This document shows positions 57,906-64,000 of a stretch of DNA of 64,000 nucleotides, in pieces. The position numbers and the translations under genes are program-made. This DNA is from Pristionchus mayeri. Its lineage: Eukaryota > Nematoda > Chromadorea > Rhabditida > Neodiplogasteridae. Numbering within the stretch: position 1 is the stretch's first letter; every line of letters begins with the position of its first letter. The notes below the pieces were generated by a model. It was not told where the DNA came from, ran no database searches, and saw only the letters and a program-made list of their open reading frames with translations. Location: the NCBI GenBank assembly GCA_036245805.1, contig BTRK01000002.1, positions 41,088,661 through 41,152,660 on the forward strand, in the 5' to 3' direction.

Positions 57906-59108
57906 CCAGATTGCGAAATAGGGAGGGGAGGGAGGGATGATGTTAGGAAGCCATCAATCCATTACCGTATACCAATCAATAATTAGCATTGGGTCAACTA
58001 CCGTATACCAATCGATAATTAGCCATGGTCAACTGTTATTCCGTGGGTCAGATTTATGACTTTGACCTTTGATCATTGAATTATCGTATACCAATCAATA
58101 ATTAGCATTGGGTTAACTACCGTATACCAATCGATAATTAACCATGGGTCAACTGTTATTCCGTGGGTCAGATTTATGACTTTGATCTTTGATCTATGAA
58201 TTGCCGTATGCCAATCAATAATGAGCATTGGGTTAACTACCGTATACCAATCGATAATTAACCATGGGTCAACTGTTATTCCGTGGGTCAGATTTATGAC
58301 TTTGATCTTTGATCTTTGAATTACCGTATGCCAATCAATAATTAGCATTGGGTCAAATACCGTATACCAATCGAAAATTAACCATGAGTCAACTGTTATT
58401 CCGTGGGTCAGATTTATGACTTTGATCTTTGATCTTTGAATTACCGTATGCCAATCAATAATGAGCATTGGGTTAACTACCGTATACCAATCGATAATTA
58501 ACCATGGGTCAACTGTTATTCCGTGGGTCAGATTTATGACTTTGACCTTTGATCTTTGAATTACCGTATGACAATCAATAATTAGCATTGGGTCAACTAC
58601 CGTATACCAATCGATAATTAGCCATGGGTCAACTGTTATTCCGTGGATCAGATTTATGACTTTGACCTTTGATCTTTGAATTACCTATACCAATCAATAA
58701 TTAGCATTGGGTCAACTACCGTATACCAATCGATAATTAGCCGTGGGTCACCTCTTATTCCGTGGGTCAGATTTATGATTTTGATCTTTGATCTTTGAAT
58801 TACCGTATGCCAATCAATAATTAGCATTGGGTCAAATACCGTATACCAATCGAAAATTAGCCGTGGGTCTCCTACTATTCCGTGAGTCAGATTTATGACT
58901 TTGATCTTTGATCTTTGAATTACCGTATGCCAATCAATAATTAGCATTAGGTCAAATACCGTATACCAATCGATAATTAGCCATGGGTCACCTGTTATTC
59001 CGTGAGTCAGATTTATGATTTTGATCTTTGATCTTTGATCTAAAGTATGCCAATTAATAATTAGCATTAGGTCGGCTACAGTATACCAATCGATAATTAG
59101 CCATGGGT
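57906..59108 (-). repeat. 120-bp satellite array with Helitron-like leader
   Basis: About nine to ten units of 120 bp, each with two diverged halves (CCAATCGATAATTAGCCATG and CCAATCAATAATTAGCATTG) and a GTCAGATTTATGAC block. A leader (GATTGCGAAATAGGG) matches the complement of 6690-6755. The long minus-strand reading frames with a 40-residue period are by-products. Confidence 0.9.
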
Positions 59109-59109
59109 C

Positions 59110-61008
59110 AAAGCTTCTAGAATGTTCCAGAAAGTTCGAAAATGTTACAAAGCTTCTAGAATGTTCCAGAAAGTTCGAAAATGTTCCAAAGCTTCTAGAA
59201 TGTTCCAGAAAGTTCGAAAACGTTCAAAAGCTTCTTGAATGTTCCAGAAAGTTCGATAATGTTTAAAAGCTTCTAGAATGTTCCAGAAAGTTCGAAAATG
59301 TTCCAAAGCTTCTAGACTGTACCAGAAAGTTCGAAAATGTTTCAAAGCTTCTAGAATGTTCCAGAAAGTTCGATAATGTTTAAAAGCTTCTAGAATGTTC
59401 CAGAAAGTTCGAAAATGTTCCAAACCTTCTAGACTGTACCAGAAAGTTCGAAAATGTTCCAAAGCTTCTAGAATGTTCCAGAAAGTTCGAAAATGTTCAA
59501 AAGCTTCTAGAATGTTCCAGAAAGTTCGAAAATGTTCCAAAGCTTCTAGAATGTTCCAGAAAGTTCGAAAACGTTCAAAAGCTTCTTGAATGTTCCAGAA
59601 AGTTCGAAAATGTTTAAAAGCTTCTAGAATGTTCCAGAAAGTTCGAAAATGTTCCAAAGCTTCTAGACTGTGCCAGAAAGTTCGAAAATGTTTCAAAGCT
59701 TCTAGAATGTTCCAGAAAGTTCGAAAATGTTTAAAAGCTTCTAGAATGTTCCAGAAAGTTCGAAAATGTTCCAAAGCTTCTAGACTGTACAAGAAAGTTC
59801 GAAAATGTTCCAAAGCTTCTAGACTGTACCAGAAAGTTCGAAAATGTTCCAAAGCTTCTAGACTGTACCAGAAAGTTCGAAAATGTTCAAAAGCTTCTTG
59901 AATGTTCCAGAAAGTTCGAAAATGTTCCAAAGCTTCTAGACTGTACCAGAAAGTTCGAAAATGTTTCAAAGCTTCTAGAATGTTCCAGAAAGTTCGAAAA
60001 TGTTTAAAAGCTTCTAGAATGTTCCAGAAAGTTCGAAAATGTTCCAAAGCTTCTAGACTGTACCAGAAAGTTCGAAAATGTTTAAAAGCTTCTAGAATGT
60101 TCCAGAAAGTTCGAAAATGTTCCAAAGCTTCTAGACTGTACAAGAAAGTTCGAAAATGTTCCAAAGCTTCTAGACTGTACCAGAAAGTTCGAAAATGTTC
60201 CAAAGCTTCTAGACTGTACCAGAAAGTTCGAAAATGTTCAAAAGCTTCTTGAATGTTCCAGAAAGTTCGAAAATGTTCCAAAGCTTCTAGACTGTACCAG
60301 AAAGTTCGAAAATGTTTCAAAGCTTCTAGAATGTTCCAGAAAGTTCGAAAATGTTTAAAAGCTTCTAGAATGTTCCAGAAAGTTCGAAAATGTTCCAAAG
60401 CTTCTAGACTGTACCAGAAAGTTCGAAAATGTTCCAAAGCTTCTAGAATGTTCCAGAAAGTTCGAAAATGTTCCAAAGCTTCTAGAATGTTCCAGAAAGT
60501 TCGAAAATGTTCCAAAGCTTCTAGACTGTACCAGAAAGTTCGAAAATGTTTCAAAGCTTCTAGAATGTTCCAGAAAGTTCGAAAATGTTTAAAAGCTTCT
60601 AGAATGTTCCAGAAAGTTCGAAAATGTTCCAAAGCTTCTAGACTGTACCAGAAAGTTCGAAAATGTTCCAAAGCTTCTAGAATGTTCCAGAAAGTTCGAA
60701 AATGTTCCAAAGCTTCTAGAATGTTCCAGAAAGTTCGAAAATGTTCCAAAGCTTCTAGAATGTTCCAGAAAGTTCGAAAACGTTCAAAAGCTTCTTGACT
60801 GTTCCAGAAAGTTCGAAAATGTTTAAAAGCTTCTAGAATGTTCCAGAAAGTTCGAAAATGTTCCAAAGCTTCTAGACTGTACCAGAAAGTTCGAAAATGT
60901 TCCAAAGCTTCTAGAATGTTCCAGAAAGTTCGAAAATGTTCCAAAGCTTCTAGAATGTTCCAGAAAGTTAGAAAATGTTCCAAAGCTTCTAGACTGTACC
61001 AGAAAGTA
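59110..61008. repeat. 39-bp satellite made of heat shock element pentamers (about 49 units)
   Basis: The consensus unit contains TTCTAGAATGTTCCAGAAAG followed by TTCGAAAATGTTCCAAAGC. That gives TTC-ta-GAA-tg-TTC-ca-GAA-ag-TTC: five perfectly alternating pentamers, then one degenerate position and another in-register TTC. A common variant (GACTGTACC for GAATGTTCC) breaks two pentamers. Variants recur in order, giving higher-order repeats of seven to nine units (for example about 59629-59901 against 59902-60252). The 612-codon minus-strand frame and matching plus-strand frames arise because 39 is a multiple of three. Confidence 0.95.
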
Positions 61009-61039
61009 AGCTTTTCGAAAATGTTCCATTCGGAGAAGG

Positions 61040-61845
61040 GACATGGAGCGATGAAGATAGGAATAGAGAAGGAGAGAGGGGAGAGAGAGAGATGGAGAGA
61101 GAGAAAGAGAGAGAGAGGAAGAGAGGGAGAGAGAGGGAGAGAGGAAGAGAGATGAAGAGAGGGAGAGAGAGGGAGAGAGAGGGGGGAAGGAGAGAGAGAG
61201 GGAGAGGAGGAGAGAGGAGATAGAGAAGGAGAAGGAGAGAGATGGAGAGGGAGAAACGGAGAGATAGGAAGAGAGGAAGAGAGAGGAAGAGAGGGAGTGA
61301 GAGGAAGAGAGGAAGAGAGATGAAGAGAGGGAGAGAGAGGGAGAGAGGGAGAGAGAGGAAGAGAGAGAGGAGGAGGAAGAGAGAGGAGAGAGAGAAGGAG
61401 AATGAATCAGGGGGAGAGGGAGAAAGGGAGAGAGAGTGGAAGAGAGGGAGAGAGATGAATAGAGGAAGAGAGGGAGAGAGAGGAAGAGAGGGAGAGTAGG
61501 AGAGAGGGAGAGTAGGAGAGAGAGTTAGAGAGAGGGGGAAGGAGAGAGAGAGGGAGAGGAGGAGAGAGGAGATAGAGAAGGAGAAGGAGAGAGATGGAGA
61601 GGGAGAAACGGAGAGATAGGAAGAGAGGAAGAGAGATGAAAAGAGGGAGAGAGAGGAAGAGAGAGAGGAGGAAGAGGAGGAGAGAGGAGAGAGAGAAGGA
61701 GAATGAAACAGAGGGATAGGGAGAAAGGGAGAGAGAGAGAGGAAGAGAGGGAGAGTAGGAGAGAGAGGGAGAGAGGGGGGAGAAGGGGAGAGAGAGGGAG
61801 AGATGGAGAGAGGGGGAGAGAGGGAAGGATAAATGTTAAGGAATG
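61040..61845. repeat. Polypurine (GA/GGA) tract with an internal duplication
   Basis: About 800 bp of nearly pure purine on the plus strand. A block starting GGGGAAGGAGAGAGAGAGGG near 61182 recurs near 61535, so an approximately 353-bp unit is duplicated. The 336-codon minus-strand Ser/Leu/Pro frame is a composition artefact. Confidence 0.9.
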
Positions 61846-61916
61846 GAGTGTAAGAGAGATATTGTGAATCCGAAATAAATAAGACTAAGCCAACCAATAA
61901 AACACCCCGAAGCATG

Positions 61917-61956
61917 CCAGTCGATTGCGCGCGCCGAGGCGCGCGCAATCGGCTGG
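61917..61956. repeat. GC-rich hairpin CCAGTCGATTGCGCGCGCC / mirror, ending CTGG-T
   Basis: Arms of about 18 bp with a 3-4 base loop and one G-T type mismatch. CTGG followed by T fits a CTRR end, so it might be the 3' end of the Helitron-like unit that begins near 57.88 kb. This is inference only. Confidence 0.55.
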
Positions 61957-62220
61957 TAATTAATATTCCGTCAAATTTTCTCGATAAAAAAAACTTCATT
62001 CAAGTTCTCAGGTAGTGAATACACAACATGAAAGTAGTGTGTTCGTGTAGACTCTCATACATTTACGAATAATACGTTTTGCTGTTATGTGCGTTCTCAA
62101 TTTAACACGTAATATGGAGACGTCTAATATTTATTTGTACGCAATTATTGTCACGATTAATTATTTAATTACTGTCATTAATTAATTATAAATTATTATG
62201 TATTGTATATTAATTATTAA

Positions 62221-63297
62221 TTATTGTCCTCCTGGCTTCTCAATATTCACACTATTCTCTACCGCGTTCGCGACCTCCTGTCCCATTTTGGCCATCTAAA
62301 AATGAAAGTTAGTAAAACGACAAAATGCATATTTCTCAAGGACCACATCTCGAACGACTGGGTTTTAGACTAATTCATCACGTTGGCTTTATAATGTATA
62401 TCAAACGAGAAACAAGCCACGTCAACTTCTCGCCACTTCCAAATAAAAAAGAATACCTACATCATCAGCCAACTTCTTCAGAACAGCCTTCAATTCAGGA
62501 TCTAGCTTTGCGGTCTCCGATTCCCCCAGTTGCTCTAACTGGGAAGACAATAAATATTTTTAACCTGACTAAATGTGCGCATGTGAAAGCATGCAAAAAA
62601 GGCATTATTGTGAAGGAAATACTCGCCTCCTCAGTCAACTTCCTCAGCAGTTCATTCAGTTCAGTGTCTCTCTTAACTCTCCGGGAAGCAGTCACCTGAC
62701 TGTGCCGTTGCTTCTGCAGACGCATGATTTTGTTGGCAGCGTCCTTAATTTATTAAATATGACAGGGTACATTGCATATATTTTAGAACGGTGAATACAT
62801 CAGAGTTGAATCAAATGAAGGGAGCTCCTAAAGGTTGCCTCACCATTGAGGGGTTCCACTTGAGGTACCATTGCCACAGCTGATCCCTCTTTTCATCAGG
62901 CCGAACGTAGATCTCGTTGAATCCAGCGACCTGTACTTGCATTTTTCCACATGTATTTTTGTTATTATTTTCTTTTACAAATGATCACATTGTGATCATG
63001 CAGTCAGCTTAACGAAACCATTTCACTTACAAAGAATTCTTCCACCGCCTCTTCAGGCATTCCATCTTTCCTGAGAATGTCCGCGATCTAAAATGAATGG
63101 TTTGCAGACTCACTCGACTACCTCATATCTAAGAGCGTTGATACGCACCTTTTCATCGAATTGCGCATCAGCGATTACCACGGATGAGTCATACTGAGGG
63201 ACATTTTTCAGTTCGATGGGATTAAAAAATGGTCTACCTTCTTCACAAAACTAGCAGCCACAACTGCGAGTAGAATTGGTCCCAGAATAACTCGCAT
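62221..63297 (-). CDS. Small secreted single-module protein H
   Basis: Closest paralog of F. Signal peptide MRVILGPILLAVVAASFVKK, module helix DGMPEEAVEEFF (63.05 kb), WYLKWNPSM-type exon (62.85 kb), a basic exon ending SLTELNELLRKLTEE-like sequence (62.65 kb), then 62.5 kb, and terminal MAKMGQEVANAVENS ending EKPGGQ. A TATA box (TTTATAAGG on the minus strand, about 63330) is 33 bp upstream. Divergent from E', and convergent with the gene C relic across the satellites. Confidence 0.78.
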
Positions 63298-63783
63298 GCT
63301 GAGTGATGAAACGGAGGAAAACGCGCGCCTTATAAAGGAAGGCTGACGCATAATCAGTATTGTTGCCCATCGGGAAGTACGCAGTGCGGAAAGTGTCTAG
63401 GATAAGGGAAACTGAGGAGAGTCAGAGTAACAGATCGTACAGACACTACATTGTTCCTTTAACATCACCTTCGCTTTAACGGTCACTGTTGATATTGCTG
63501 TCCTAATTTAATTACTTTTCCAAGGACTCTTTACTTACAATTTCCTTCGTCCTTCTTCGTTTTCCTTCGCCCGATTGATCAAATGGGAAAAAAATGATCG
63601 TATAACGATACAAGAGGGGGTGGAAGACGAATTGAAAAACTCAAATGATCAACAAGTGGTGACCCCATCACGGAAGCTGTTGTGAATAAGTGGCCCAAGT
63701 TTGACCTTGAGCTCAGCTGATGAAACAGTAAACGGAAGTCCATATAAGCCAACTGTCGCTGCATTGATTGTGGTATTCCCATA

Positions 63784-64000
63784 ATGCGCCCATTTATTGT
63801 TGTTTTCACAGTTGTTGTCGTTGTTGGGTGCGATATATTTACAATTTCTGCAGAGGTACTCTACAGGTGCTGACCATTTCGAGTATTTTGTGACAGTTAT
63901 GCGGTTGCAATGTATCGCATTAGTGTTAGTAGGGTCCCTCTCGGATACCAATAAATAACTTTGCAAGTTACTTTTGCCTCTCCAGGTGATTCGAAACGAC
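63784..64000 (+). CDS. Secreted protein E', paralog of E, cut by the window edge
   Basis: Start MRPFIVVFTVVVVVGC parallels E. A 4-base deletion after GCDI shifts the frame, and the E donor would then lead to a stop. A nearer donor (GCAGAG|gtactc, about 63858) would restore phase 0 to the next exon, which begins VIRND at 63988. Confidence 0.6.

Noticed and set aside
58073..59067. 171- and 128-codon frames with 40-residue repeats
   Set aside because: By-products of the 120-bp satellite.
59145..60983. 612-codon open frame with 13-residue repeats
   Set aside because: It is the 39-bp satellite, whose period is a multiple of three. Overlapping frames are open on the other strand as well, and there are no splice sites or promoter.
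57955..61008. Possible CRISPR array
   Set aside because: Units are contiguous without unique spacers, in a clearly eukaryotic genome with intron-rich genes.
60989..61999. 336-codon Ser/Leu/Pro-rich frame
   Set aside because: It results from the polypurine tract, where stop codons are rare on the complementary strand.

Overview
This is nuclear DNA of a nematode, most likely a free-living clade V form, though the species cannot be named from the window. The evidence is: genes cut into many short exons with gt...tttcag introns; a P-glycoprotein and a zona pellucida (ZP) protein whose first exons sit just behind a tttcag acceptor, as expected for spliced-leader trans-splicing; families of small secreted proteins of nematode style; and many mariner, Helitron-like and MITE copies in introns. 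The supplied long ORFs are mostly satellite artefacts. Real genes had to be assembled exon by exon.

Layout. 0.4-2.4 kb: a secreted cysteine-rich gene, probably damaged. 2.5-6.8 kb: a repeat nest with a 16-bp satellite, four tRNA-like promoter sequences, a hairpin tail motif and a Helitron-like end. 7.2-16.0 kb (minus): a long secreted galectin-domain gene carrying a mariner, a 181-bp mini-Helitron and an inverted duplication. 16.6 kb: tRNA-Arg(CCT). 17.3-18.1 kb (plus): a small lysine/glutamate-rich protein. 18.4-21.4 kb (minus): a ZP-domain protein. 23.1-32.5 kb (plus): a full ABCB P-glycoprotein. 33.7-46 kb: secreted genes A and B (plus), F and G (minus), E (plus), built on a shared helix / WYLKW-like exon module. 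46.9-55.2 kb (plus): a decayed second copy of the galectin-domain gene. 55.8-64 kb: a third copy of the A/B-F-E locus. Its plus-strand gene (C) is broken by a 1.16-kb inverted repeat and truncated by Helitron-like sequence, and its convergent spacer has grown into 120-bp and 39-bp satellites plus a polypurine tract.

The most striking feature is the 39-bp satellite at 59.1-61.0 kb. Each standard unit contains a run of perfectly spaced alternating TTC/GAA pentamers, the binding grammar of heat shock factor. About 49 units make this a dense potential HSF1-binding platform, next to a Helitron-like end. The secreted genes share another feature: a TATA box 33-40 bp upstream of the ATG, unlike the trans-spliced ZP and P-glycoprotein genes.
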